A DNA stretch of 63,322 nucleotides from NCBI GenBank assembly GCA_007693395.1, contig REDS01000033.1, positions 1 through 63,322 of the forward strand, read 5' to 3'. This DNA is from Balneolaceae bacterium (GTDB lineage Bacteria; Bacteroidota; Rhodothermia; Balneolales; Balneolaceae). A program made the position numbers and the translations under genes. The notes below the pieces were generated by a model, which searched no databases, had not been told where the DNA came from, and was given only the letters and a program-made list of their open reading frames with translations. Below, in pieces: positions 46,470 through 55,640 of the stretch (position 1 is the first letter of the stretch; every line of letters starts with the position of its first letter).

Positions 46470-47585
46470 TTACCTCGCCCTCGCTATCCTCATGGTACGA
46501 TTATTCTCTTCATCCATTACCACCCGAAAAGCGATGTACCAGGTCCCCTCATGCATAAAGAGCTGGCGGCTATGGCCGGCACTCGTCCAATGCTGAATAT
46601 CTATCAGCTGCCCTTTCTGTTCAAATGGCCCGGTTACATCATCTGCCACCTCCAGGCCAATAGCGCGGCCATCCGGGTTACCATCTGCACGCATATTGTA
46701 AATATTATACCATTTTCCATCGTAGTAAATTGGCATAGGGCGTGGAACTCTTCCCTTTACCTCAACTCTTTCCCATCCTTCCAGAGGATCTCTTGATCGT
46801 ACAATCAAATTATAATCGGTACCATCTGCACTGCCGCCAACCGCAAGATAAATGTAACCTTCGTGCCAGGTAGCACCGAAAGCATACACCCTTCCATTTC
46901 GGGTAGGCTGTTCGATCTCTTTAAACAGTTCCGGGGCAAATTCAACCATATCGTTGATATGAAAAAGAGGGGCTTCTTTGGTGAGGTATTCCCAATTTTT
47001 TAAATCTTTTGATGCCGCCATCCCAAGTGCTCTGCGCCCGGGATACGTATCGTTATCGCCGCCTGATGCCATATCTCCGTAAAAAGTGTAAAATAGCTCG
47101 TCTTCGGGGTGCCATACCAGCGCATAAGGATTGGTTCGGTTTCTGCTTTGCCAGATATATTGGGGTTCATTAAGTACAGGATTTTCCTCATAGTTATGCC
47201 AGTTAAGCATATTTCTGGTGGCAATAAGGCTGCCGTCCTGATTGGTGCTGTGAGGGTGCCCGGCCCAATTTGAATAATTCCCGGCCGGACTTGAATTATA
47301 AAATAATGCAAGGTTGTTTTCGGTATGATAAAATCCAACGGGATCAATCTTTCGCTTGCCGGTTGTCTCATACCATGGCACAATATCTATCGATCCGTTT
47401 TTTTCGAGGAGCTCCCACCCGGTTAACGGAGGCGGGTTCCCGGTTGATGTAGATTGCATCCCGTGGATGTTCACACAATCGTTGCAGGTACCAATTACCG
47501 GCTCAAATGTGTACTCCTGCGGCGTGTAATTGAAAGATGCCAGCACATAGAGAATAAACGCTTTGATGAAAAATTGTATCGTCAT
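46470..47585 (-). CDS. Secreted glycosidase-like five-bladed beta-propeller protein
   Basis: 371 residues. A weak signal peptide (FFIKAFILYVLASF) is followed by a domain with repeats of the GH32/GH43/GH130-type propeller: DPVGFYHTENNLALFYNSS, NPVLNEPQYIW, GMAASKDLKNWEYL and IGLEVADDVTGPFE (the ASKDLKNWE and DVTGPFE turns are typical). Two Cys lie near the mature N-terminus (GTCNDCVN). It probably hydrolyses or binds a polysaccharide outside the inner membrane. I cannot pin the catalytic acids or the exact family. It stands alone on the minus strand. Confidence 0.75.
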   Translation of the reverse strand: MTIQFFIKAFILYVLASFNYTPQEYTFEPVIGTCNDCVNIHGMQSTSTGNPPPLTGWELLEKNGSIDIVPWYETTGKRKIDPVGFYHTENNLALFYNSSPAGNYSNWAGHPHSTNQDGSLIATRNMLNWHNYEENPVLNEPQYIWQSRNRTNPYALVWHPEDELFYTFYGDMASGGDNDTYPGRRALGMAASKDLKNWEYLTKEAPLFHINDMVEFAPELFKEIEQPTRNGRVYAFGATWHEGYIYLAVGGSADGTDYNLIVRSRDPLEGWERVEVKGRVPRPMPIYYDGKWYNIYNMRADGNPDGRAIGLEVADDVTGPFEQKGQLIDIQHWTSAGHSRQLFMHEGTWYIAFRVVMDEENNRTMRIARAR

Positions 47586-47816
47586 CTGTTACTTCTATTT
47601 GACGGGTTAGTGATGTAATGTGATCTCAAAGTAGTAGTGAATGTTACAAGTATGTGGCGCAACAGTGCGTATCACACCTGGGATTCGCGCGCCATTCTTC
47701 TCTATAACGCACGTTGATCAATTTACATACAGCTCATTTCAGGGTTCGGGAATTTTTATTTTGGATCTGATTATTTATATGTGCAAAATATGTGTAATAT
47801 TGATTATCATTCAGCT

Positions 47817-49145
47817 ATGGATCCCGAACTATACCAGCAATACGATCTCGAGCAGGATGTGCACCGCATTACACTTTACAGCACGGTAGCGAAAGAGCAT
47901 CAGCATGTTTCGGGCAGAAAACGGCTCTATCTCCATCTCGATATGAACTGTTTTTACGCACAGGTGGAGCAGCGTGCTTACAATCTGTACGGGCTGCCTG
48001 TGGCCATGGGCGGCTGGCGAAAACCAAACGGAGTGGCGCGGGGTATTGTGGCAACCGCCAGTTACGAGGCGCGAGCGCTCGGCATTAAAACAGCGATGAG
48101 CGCGTTTGAAGCTTCACAAATTTGCCCCTACCTGGTATTTATGCAGATTGATTATGACAAGTATAAAGGAATCAGCCGCCAGTTGAAATCCATCCTCGAT
48201 ACCTACTCTCCCGAGGTAGAAAAATACTCCATGGATGAGTACTTCATGGATATCACCTTTATGCTTGGAAAGTCGCGCAGGCAGCTCGAAGCATTCGGGT
48301 ATACCATGAAAAACGACATCTTCCGGCAACTTGGGCTGGTCTGTTCTGTGGGAATAGCCACCAGTAAAACCTACTCAAAGCTGGCATCAGACCTTAAAAA
48401 ACCGAAGGGGCTTTCATTAATTCTAACCCCCGACGATGCTGCACAATGTATCTACCCACTACCCATTGATAAGGTATGGGGGATTGGGCGCAGGCGCTAT
48501 GAACACCTTAAGAGGTATGGCCTGCTCACCATCTCAGACGCACACAAACAAGGCCCCGCGCCTTTTAAAAAGCTTTTTGGTGAGATGCAGGGACAGCTTT
48601 TCTGGGAAACCGTAACTGGACGCGATCGGGCTAAAGTGCTTACCAACGAGATTCATATCCCCGATGAGGTAAGCTACATGCACACATTCTCCGACTGGAC
48701 AGATGAACCCACACTTGTACGGGGCGAAGTTGTAAAAGCTGTACGTAAGGTGTGCTACCGAATGAGAGGCTACAAACGAAAAGCCCGGCGATGGAGCTGC
48801 CATATCCGCTATCAGGAAGCGCACTGGGAAGGTGTAAGCTTTGCATTTACCACCTCCGGCTTCACCAATCTCGACGATTATGTGCTGAAAGCGTGCCTTC
48901 CGAAGGCTATAAAACTTATAAACAGTGCGGTTCAGAAAGGCATAAAAATACGTGGCATAGGCCTGCATACCATCGAAATGCAGCAGACCGAACAGCTTGA
49001 AATATTTTTTACGGAAGAGGAGAGAATGCGCCATCTGTACCGTGCTGCAGACTGTCTCAACAACTGCTACGGCCCCGATACCATTGCCAAAGCCGCCATC
49101 CACGAAAGCGTGAAAGGAAACACGCACTTTGTAAACAGAAGCTAA
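47817..49145 (+). CDS. dinB: Y-family DNA polymerase (DinB/Pol IV type)
   Basis: 442 residues from the ATG at 47817; GTG at 47781 and ATG at 47790 in frame are alternatives. It copies across damaged template. Palm motifs are LHLDMNCFYAQVEQR (Asp42) and YSMDEYFMDIT (Asp140, Glu141); the latter replaces the usual SIDE-A/V-FLD. The thumb helix-hairpin-helix is VWGIGRRRYEHLKRYGL, and the little-finger domain follows. The first ~35 residues extend beyond common Pol IV starts. The C-terminus (TEQLEIFFTEEE) resembles a beta-clamp-binding motif. No LexA box was seen upstream. Confidence 0.92.
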   Translation: MDPELYQQYDLEQDVHRITLYSTVAKEHQHVSGRKRLYLHLDMNCFYAQVEQRAYNLYGLPVAMGGWRKPNGVARGIVATASYEARALGIKTAMSAFEASQICPYLVFMQIDYDKYKGISRQLKSILDTYSPEVEKYSMDEYFMDITFMLGKSRRQLEAFGYTMKNDIFRQLGLVCSVGIATSKTYSKLASDLKKPKGLSLILTPDDAAQCIYPLPIDKVWGIGRRRYEHLKRYGLLTISDAHKQGPAPFKKLFGEMQGQLFWETVTGRDRAKVLTNEIHIPDEVSYMHTFSDWTDEPTLVRGEVVKAVRKVCYRMRGYKRKARRWSCHIRYQEAHWEGVSFAFTTSGFTNLDDYVLKACLPKAIKLINSAVQKGIKIRGIGLHTIEMQQTEQLEIFFTEEERMRHLYRAADCLNNCYGPDTIAKAAIHESVKGNTHFVNRS

Positions 49146-49168
49146 TCAGCGGCTGAAAAATCAGTTCA

Positions 49169-50062
49169 TTAGTCCAGAGGATAGATCGATTTTTTCGCGG
49201 CAAGCAGGGTGTTTTTCATCAGCATAGCTACCGTCATCGGGCCAACACCACCTGGAACGGGTGTTATCCAGCTGGCTTTTTGTTTGATAGCATCAAAATC
49301 GCAGTCACCCACCAGTTTGTAGCCTTTTTCAGTGGTTTCATCAGCTACACGGTTAATACCCACATCGATTACAACCGCACCCTCTTTAATCATTTCCGCT
49401 TTGATGAGATTGGGTTGTCCGGCTGCCACAACCAAAATATCAGCTGATATAGTGTGTGAGGTGAGATCTTTTGTGAATTTGTGGCAAATGGTTGTGGTTG
49501 CCTTACCGGATGCATTCTCGCGCGAAAGCATAATTGCCATCGGAGAGCCAACAATATTACTCGCTCCAACCACTACTGCGTGTTTACTCTTCACCGGGAT
49601 GCTGTAGTAATTAAAAAGCTCAAAAATACCCGCAGGGGTGCACGATTTAAATGTTGGCTGATCAACCGTCAGCCGCCCTACATTCATGGGATGGAAACCA
49701 TCCACATCTTTTTTATGGTCAATACTTTCGATAACATCATGTGCAGATAGGTGCGAAGGCAGTGGAAGCTGAACGAGGATTCCATCAACAGTGGAGTCTT
49801 CGTTGAACGATCGGATTGTCTCTTTCAGCTCTCTCGCAGAAACCGTATCAGGCAGGTGTGCGGTATCCGTATTGATACCAACACGCTGGCAGGCTCTTGT
49901 TTTGGCGCCAATATATGTTGTTGACGCCGGGTCGTTGCCAACCTGAACCACTTTGAGAAACGGCCTTCGGAACCCCGCTTTCACCCAGTTCTCCACATCC
50001 TCCTTCAGGAGATTCATAGTTATATCTGCTACTTTTTTTCCGTCAATTATTTTGGCTGACAT
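49169..50062 (-). CDS. folD: Bifunctional methylene-THF dehydrogenase / methenyl-THF cyclohydrolase
   Basis: 297 residues. It interconverts methylene-, methenyl- and formyl-tetrahydrofolate using NADP. Family signatures are VQVGNDPASTTYIGAKTRAC (catalytic Lys in the YxxxK-like YIGAK), DGILVQLPLP and TPVGG-like TPVPGGVGPMTVAML. Convergent with the polymerase gene, 23 bp apart. It starts 88 bp downstream of the NtrC-type gene. Confidence 0.97.
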   Translation of the reverse strand: MSAKIIDGKKVADITMNLLKEDVENWVKAGFRRPFLKVVQVGNDPASTTYIGAKTRACQRVGINTDTAHLPDTVSARELKETIRSFNEDSTVDGILVQLPLPSHLSAHDVIESIDHKKDVDGFHPMNVGRLTVDQPTFKSCTPAGIFELFNYYSIPVKSKHAVVVGASNIVGSPMAIMLSRENASGKATTTICHKFTKDLTSHTISADILVVAAGQPNLIKAEMIKEGAVVIDVGINRVADETTEKGYKLVGDCDFDAIKQKASWITPVPGGVGPMTVAMLMKNTLLAAKKSIYPLD

Positions 50063-50150
50063 GGCACTGAGTTAAAAAGGTTTGTTATTTTTGATCAGAA
50101 AGGTAAGCCCAAATCGGCATGAAATAAACTATAGATTACATAAACTTTAC

Positions 50151-51521
50151 TTAGCGCTCTATATCGTACTTTTTCATTTTATTATAGATGTGGCTTCGCT
50201 GTATTTCGATAGCATCAGCGGTGGCAGAGACGTTCCAGTCAAACTTTTCGAGCTTCTTTAATAAAAAAATACGTTCGGCTTCTTCTTTGTATTCATGGAA
50301 CGAATCGGTCTGCGCAATAAGGTTATCGAGAAGGTCTTTATTTTTTTTGCGGCTCGCAACCTGCTTCTCTACGTCACTTTTCGAGATAACATCATCCTGC
50401 GAAAGCAGTGCCAGCCGTTCAACAGAGTTTTGCAGTTCCCTGATATTTCCCGGCCAGGATTGTTTTTGCAATTCTTCAAGGGCTTCATCAGAAAATGATT
50501 TTCCGGCAAAAATAATCTCCTTCTCAGCCAGGTTCTGCAGAAACCATGCAGCTAATAGCGGGATATCTTCCCGGCGATCCCGCAAGGGTGGCAAGTGAAT
50601 CGGAATTACATTAAGGCGATGGTAGAGATCTTCCCTGAAATTGCCTTCCTCAATTTCTTCAGCTAAATCTTTGTTTGTGGCAGAGAGTACCCGCACGTCT
50701 ACCTTAATCGTTTCGTTGCTGCCAACTCGTACAATTTGCCCCTCCTGAAGTGCACGCAAAACTTTTGCCTGGGCTTCGGAAGTCATATCCCCAATCTCAT
50801 CCAGAAAGAGCGTTCCGCCATCAGCCTGTTCAAATTTCCCTATTCGCCTGCCTGAAGCACCTGTAAATGCTCCTTTTTCGTGGCCAAAGAGTTCACTTTC
50901 CAGCAGCTCTGCGGGTATAGCTGCGCAATTCACATCCACAAATGTTTTTGATGCGCGTGTGCTGTTATTGTGAATAGCGCGTGCCACAAGCTCCTTACCC
51001 GTTCCGTTTTCGCCGGTGATAAGAACCCTGCTGCTGCTTGGAGCCACTTTTTCGATCAGTTTTTTTATCTGACCGATTGCGGGGCTGTTGCCTATCAGCT
51101 CGGTATGGCCATGGAGCTGTTTCCGAATATCTCTATTTTCACGAATCAGTTCACTGCTTTTCAGTGCATTTCTTATGCTAATGAGGAGCCGGTTTAAATC
51201 AGGCGGTTTTTCCAGAAAATCGAAAGCACCCGATTTTGTGGCTTCTACAGCAATTTTTATAGTACCGTGGCCGGATATCATAATTACCGGAAGCTCTTTT
51301 CGAAGCTCTTTGATTTTCGGAAGAACCTCCATCCCATCCATTCCTTTCATTTTGATATCGAGCATTACAAGATCAATATGTTCGGATGATACCATTGCCA
51401 GTGCCTGTTCGCCATTCTCGGCTTCAAGAACGGCATAATTCTCAAACTCAAGAATCTCACGCAAAGCATTGCGAATGCTTTTTTCGTCGTCAGTGATAAG
51501 GATAACCGGCTTTTTACTCAT
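50151..51521 (-). CDS. NtrC-family sigma-54-dependent response regulator
   Basis: 456 residues from the ATG at 51521; a TTG nine bases upstream overlaps the dacB stop. The receiver domain (1-120) has acidic pocket DD11-12 and phospho-acceptor Asp55 (LVMLDIKM). The AAA+ domain has Walker A GENGTGKE, the sigma-54 contact motif GAFTGA and Walker B GGTLFLDEIGD. It ends in a Fis-type HTH (VSATADAIEIQRSHIYNKM). No sensor kinase lies beside it. It is third in a ptsN-dacB operon, linking a PTS(Ntr) component with a sigma-54 activator. Confidence 0.95.
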   Translation of the reverse strand: MSKKPVILITDDEKSIRNALREILEFENYAVLEAENGEQALAMVSSEHIDLVMLDIKMKGMDGMEVLPKIKELRKELPVIMISGHGTIKIAVEATKSGAFDFLEKPPDLNRLLISIRNALKSSELIRENRDIRKQLHGHTELIGNSPAIGQIKKLIEKVAPSSSRVLITGENGTGKELVARAIHNNSTRASKTFVDVNCAAIPAELLESELFGHEKGAFTGASGRRIGKFEQADGGTLFLDEIGDMTSEAQAKVLRALQEGQIVRVGSNETIKVDVRVLSATNKDLAEEIEEGNFREDLYHRLNVIPIHLPPLRDRREDIPLLAAWFLQNLAEKEIIFAGKSFSDEALEELQKQSWPGNIRELQNSVERLALLSQDDVISKSDVEKQVASRKKNKDLLDNLIAQTDSFHEYKEEAERIFLLKKLEKFDWNVSATADAIEIQRSHIYNKMKKYDIER

Positions 51522-51526
51522 AGCTG

Positions 51527-52987
51527 TCAATAACTTGCCTGAAGATACTCAAGAATTCGCTGATGAATAAAATCAATATGAGAAGTCTGAACCGTGTAGT
51601 TATTGGTGAGAATAGTAACTACAAGCCGTTCTCCTGAATTTGTATAAAGATAGCCCGATAGCGCTCGTACGCCGGATACAAACCCTGTTTTACCCTTAAA
51701 ATTATCATGAACGGTACTGTTTCGGAATCTGTGGCTAAGTGTACCACTAAACGTGCTTTGCGCTAATGAGTTGTAGAAATAGGGAAAGTACTCTTTAGAC
51801 TGAATGGCAATCAAAAACCGGTTTAAATCATCCGATTTCAGCAGTGTGGCGGGTGCCATACCGGAACCGTCTCTCAGGCTTACGCTTGTGGTGTCGAAAC
51901 CCATATCAGCCATATAGCTTTTTACCACCTGTAACCCAAGATCGGTTGTACCCTGTACGCCAAATTCTGCGGCACCAAGTTTTTTGAGCAGCATCTCTGT
52001 GATAAAATTATTGCTCTCTCTGTTTACCTCATTGATCATTCTGTAAAGAGGTACAGAATAGTGCTCATCCAGCACTTCAAGCCCGGTTTCATTCCATCGG
52101 TGAAAATCATTATCCGAATAAATGTGCCCCGTTATATCAATCCCACTTTTCATAAAATATCTGTACATGGTATCCAGAAAATAGTGAGTGGGTGCTGTGA
52201 TGGTGAGTGGCTCAGTTTCGTAATAACCTTGCGGAAGTGTACTTCTGAGAAATATGGTATTGGTTCCCAGTTCTCTCCTGTACGATTCACGAAAGCGTGT
52301 GCCCGGTGCAGTTATCAGCTGTTCATTAATAAACTCAACATAAGGGGTATTGAACGGCATCCATTGAATCTCGGGAGTTGTACCAACCCTGCCGGAAGCT
52401 ATTACCTCAAGATCTACCACATTTCCGTTAAAAGAGATAGCACCGATTTCCGGTGCATAGTAGTAGCTCAGATCATCCCACTCCCATCCTCTTGGATAGG
52501 GAACATCATCAAATAGGCCATCGAACCCAATCAGATTACCATCAATCAACCTGATTCCTCTTTCTTGCAAAATCAAAGCCCATTTCTCGAAAAGAAAAAG
52601 CGAATTACCCTGAGCAAAAAGCCCGCTTATGGAGGGATCACCCGACCCTTTTACGATGATATCACCTTTCCACGTATTTCCAACCTGTTCACCCCTGCCA
52701 AAAAGAGTGGTTTTAAAACGGTAGCCGGCTCCAAGCTTTTCAAGGTAGGCGCCTGATGTTACCATTTTCAAATTTGATGCAGGCCGCATCAGATAATTTC
52801 CATTCAGGCTTTCGAGAAGTTCGCCTGAGCTGTCTCTCACCTGCAGCGACCATACAGCATTTGATGCACGGCTGTTTTCAATGATTGATGAAATTTGCGA
52901 CGAAACCTGTGCATTACCCACATAGGGGCAGAAAATGAACCAGCAAAAAAGCAGAGCGGTAATCAGAACTGCACAGCGCTGTTTCAT
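51527..52987 (-). CDS. dacB: D-alanyl-D-alanine carboxypeptidase/endopeptidase, PBP4 type
   Basis: 486 residues. The signal peptide ends near GNAQ. The penicillin-binding motifs are SxxK as SNLK (Ser71, Lys74) after RPA, SxN as SNN in NRESNNFITEM, and KTG in FKGKTGFVSG. It trims peptidoglycan stem peptides or cuts cross-links in the periplasm. ptsN ends 9 bp upstream and the regulator begins 5 bp after its stop, so the three genes form one transcript. Confidence 0.95.
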   Translation of the reverse strand: MKQRCAVLITALLFCWFIFCPYVGNAQVSSQISSIIENSRASNAVWSLQVRDSSGELLESLNGNYLMRPASNLKMVTSGAYLEKLGAGYRFKTTLFGRGEQVGNTWKGDIIVKGSGDPSISGLFAQGNSLFLFEKWALILQERGIRLIDGNLIGFDGLFDDVPYPRGWEWDDLSYYYAPEIGAISFNGNVVDLEVIASGRVGTTPEIQWMPFNTPYVEFINEQLITAPGTRFRESYRRELGTNTIFLRSTLPQGYYETEPLTITAPTHYFLDTMYRYFMKSGIDITGHIYSDNDFHRWNETGLEVLDEHYSVPLYRMINEVNRESNNFITEMLLKKLGAAEFGVQGTTDLGLQVVKSYMADMGFDTTSVSLRDGSGMAPATLLKSDDLNRFLIAIQSKEYFPYFYNSLAQSTFSGTLSHRFRNSTVHDNFKGKTGFVSGVRALSGYLYTNSGERLVVTILTNNYTVQTSHIDFIHQRILEYLQASY

Positions 52988-52996
52988 GGCAGTATT

Positions 52997-53467
52997 CTAA
53001 TTACCAAAATATTTTAACTCTTCCTGCTCAAATACGTTGTGAATTTCCTCAGCAGTGGTGCAGGCAAGTAGTGATTCCCGGAAAGATACGCTGTTCATCA
53101 GCCGGGAAATTCGGCTGAGGAGTTTAATATGAACACTATTTTTCTTCTCGGGACCAACAAGCAGAAATGCCATTTTTACCGGTTTTTCATCGATGGAATC
53201 GAACTCAATCGGCTCATTTAATATGGCGAAACTTGCGAGGTTCTCTTCGATAAACGCCACTTTTCCGTGAGGAATAGCCAGGCTCTTCCCAACACCAGTC
53301 GACATGATTCTCTCTCTTTCAAAGACAGATTGGCGAACTTCATCGAGCCAGCCTTCTTCTATTTTTCCATTTAGGGTGTCGATCATTTTGTTGAGTAACT
53401 CTTCCTTATCGCTTGCATCAACGTTGGCAAGAATGGTAGAGTTATCAAGCAGCGAATAGAGGTTCAT
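52997..53467 (-). CDS. ptsN: PTS IIA-like nitrogen-regulatory protein
   Basis: 156 residues, the EIIA(Ntr) fold. Phospho-acceptor His67 in SLAIPHGKV, with the STGVGKS strand before it and PVKMAFLLVGP after. It accepts phosphate from NPr and modulates transporters or regulators instead of sugar uptake. First gene of the ptsN-dacB-NtrC operon. No NPr or EI(Ntr) gene is in view. Confidence 0.93.
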   Translation of the reverse strand: MNLYSLLDNSTILANVDASDKEELLNKMIDTLNGKIEEGWLDEVRQSVFERERIMSTGVGKSLAIPHGKVAFIEENLASFAILNEPIEFDSIDEKPVKMAFLLVGPEKKNSVHIKLLSRISRLMNSVSFRESLLACTTAEEIHNVFEQEELKYFGN

Positions 53468-53766
53468 AGATAGAAATAATCTCGTTTTGTTGAATGTGTA
53501 TCAGATGGCTTTGTACAATCCACTGATAATATAACCTGAAATAGAGTGAATGTTAAGTAAAACCGATAAACAGATGAGCAGTATTAACCATCTATTCAAC
53601 ATTCATTCTTAGGAGACACTGTCCGGACTAATGTAAGAATCAAATCAATTAAAAACGCTTTATCAACTGAACTTTTTAATTAAGGGAATTTGACCAGAGG
53701 TTAAAAGTCCATGTTTCTAACCCGCTTCATTTTCAGTACTTTTACTGCCCTTATATTATTGCTGAA

Positions 53767-54429
53767 ATGATCCGATCGTCCATTGCCATTTTTAAGAAAG
53801 AAGTTATGCAGGAGCTGCGCACCAAATACGCGCTCAACACCCTGCTTGCATTTACCGGTTCATCCCTGCTGCTCATTCTTTTTACGCTTCGGGCGCATCA
53901 GATGGATCCCACACCAAAAAGCGGCCTGATCTGGATTATCATTCTGTTTGCAGCGATGTCGGGCATGATGCGTTCGTTTGTCCAGGAAGCCGAACGAAAA
54001 ACCTGGGCGTTATTACAGCTCCATGCCGCTGCAGGGGACGTGTTTCTTGGAAAACTGTTCTACAATTTCTGCTTTTTACTGGCACTCCACCTCTTCACAT
54101 TTTTCTTTTATATGCTGATGATGGATATGAACGTGGTGAACATCACCTACTTTATAGGTGCACTTTTTTTTGGCGCTGCCGGCCTTTCCGCAGTAACTAC
54201 ACTCACCTCGGCTATGATTGCACAGGCCGACCGTAAAGGTGCTCTTTTTTCTGTACTTTGCATTCCCCTTGTGGTGCCGCTTCTGCTTATATTAACAAGG
54301 GTAACAAATGCTGCACTCATTTCCGGGCCGGATGGCTCATCTATTAACGACCTTGTGGCGCTTGTGGGCTTTTGTGGCGTAACCGTAACAACCGGAGTGC
54401 TTCTTTTTGACTTTATCTGGGAAGATTAA
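53767..54429 (+). CDS. ccmB: Haem exporter permease CcmB
   Basis: 220 residues, six predicted membrane helices. The N-terminus IAIFKKEVMQELRTKYALNT and the motif FVQEAERKTWALLQLHAAAGDVFLGK are typical of CcmB, the ABC permease of cytochrome c maturation System I, which works with CcmA, CcmC and CcmD. None of these partners is adjacent; the next gene, 6 bp on, is a DNA polymerase III delta'-like gene, so this ccmB is orphaned in an unrelated operon. Preceded by 299 bp with no gene or clear motif. Confidence 0.92.
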   Translation: MIRSSIAIFKKEVMQELRTKYALNTLLAFTGSSLLLILFTLRAHQMDPTPKSGLIWIIILFAAMSGMMRSFVQEAERKTWALLQLHAAAGDVFLGKLFYNFCFLLALHLFTFFFYMLMMDMNVVNITYFIGALFFGAAGLSAVTTLTSAMIAQADRKGALFSVLCIPLVVPLLLILTRVTNAALISGPDGSSINDLVALVGFCGVTVTTGVLLFDFIWED

Positions 54430-54435
54430 GATTTG

Positions 54436-55638
54436 ATGACACCATTAAACAACATAAAATTTGGCGATCGCAGGCTTGTAGGGCAGGCAAAAGCAAAAGA
54501 TCAGATTCAACGAATGCTGAAATCTGAAAGACTTTCCCATGCATATTTGCTTACAGGCCCTGAAGGTTCTGGTAAAATTGCTTTTGCACTGGCACTGGCT
54601 GAATATATTAACGGCATCGATAATATTACGGACCTTAAAGGAAACGCCGCCACAAAGAAATCGGGCTGGTACACCCACCCCGATGTTCACCTTTTCATTC
54701 CTCATCCCAGAACGGTAGCCGCAAATGAGCTTAAACAACGGCTTGAAATGCTTGCTGACGACCCGTATGAAATTGTTGATTTCTCCCTTCGGCCAGCACT
54801 GAATAATCCCGAATCCACCAAAAATCTTCAGGCATTTTACTCAATCGAGTACTATCACACAGAAATTCGCCCCCGCACGGTGTACAAACCCAATGAAGGC
54901 AAAAAATCTGTGGTAATCATCACCGGAATTGAGACAATGAGGAAAGAGTCGGCCAATGCATTTCTGAAACTGCTTGAAGAGCCCTCACCTAATTTGATGT
55001 TCATCCTAACAGCATCAAAAACCGAACAGCTGCTGCCCACTATTATATCACGCTGCCAGCAAATTCGATTACAGCCGCTTTCGCATGAAGAGGTAGCCGA
55101 TGGTTTGGTTCGGTTCGACGGAATAAATGAAGAGGATGCAAAATTTTTAGCCCGTATGTCTGGAGGTAACTACTCTCTGGCACGCTTTTTTGATGTGGAA
55201 ACTCTGCAAAAAACCCGCGGTGAAATTGTTGATTTTTTACGCTACTCCTACACACAGGATGCCCCACTTGTTCTTGCACTCATTAAAGACTGGAACAGCG
55301 GCCTGAACAGAGAGAATCAAATTGGCCTCTGCAACACGATGGAGCAATTTTTGAGAGATATCCTGATCTACCGTGAAACATCGAACATTGAGTTGGTTAC
55401 CAATATTGATCAGGCCGATGTGATTCAGCGCTTCTGTAATTCCATGGAGAAGGCAGATGTAATAGGCATGATTGAACAGCTACAACAACTAAAGCGGCTT
55501 CTCTATCAAAATGTGCAGTTTAAGTATGTCTTCACGGTTTTATCCACACGATTCACCAGCCTGATGCGCGGTACAGAGACGGCAATACCATCAGAAACTC
55601 CCTGGCGGCACATGCCGGCTTACAACGAGGGCGTGTAG
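54436..55638 (+). CDS. holB: DNA polymerase III clamp-loader subunit delta' type
   Basis: 400 residues from ATG 54436 (a TTG one codon upstream is possible). AAA+ fold with P-loop LTGPEGSGK and a conserved KLLEEPSPNLMFIL strand and ISRCQQIRLQPL segment, which mark clamp-loader subunits. It is not DnaX: it is short, lacks the C-terminal domains, and the zinc-finger Cys set is not evident. It loads the sliding clamp with gamma/tau and delta. Two bp before dapF. Confidence 0.9.
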   Translation: MTPLNNIKFGDRRLVGQAKAKDQIQRMLKSERLSHAYLLTGPEGSGKIAFALALAEYINGIDNITDLKGNAATKKSGWYTHPDVHLFIPHPRTVAANELKQRLEMLADDPYEIVDFSLRPALNNPESTKNLQAFYSIEYYHTEIRPRTVYKPNEGKKSVVIITGIETMRKESANAFLKLLEEPSPNLMFILTASKTEQLLPTIISRCQQIRLQPLSHEEVADGLVRFDGINEEDAKFLARMSGGNYSLARFFDVETLQKTRGEIVDFLRYSYTQDAPLVLALIKDWNSGLNRENQIGLCNTMEQFLRDILIYRETSNIELVTNIDQADVIQRFCNSMEKADVIGMIEQLQQLKRLLYQNVQFKYVFTVLSTRFTSLMRGTETAIPSETPWRHMPAYNEGV

Positions 55639-55640
55639 CT

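Noticed and set aside
46212-47585. Integration site or island at the tRNA-Gly gene
   Set aside because: No integrase and no duplicated tRNA 3' end were seen downstream; the tRNA is followed by an ordinary terminator.
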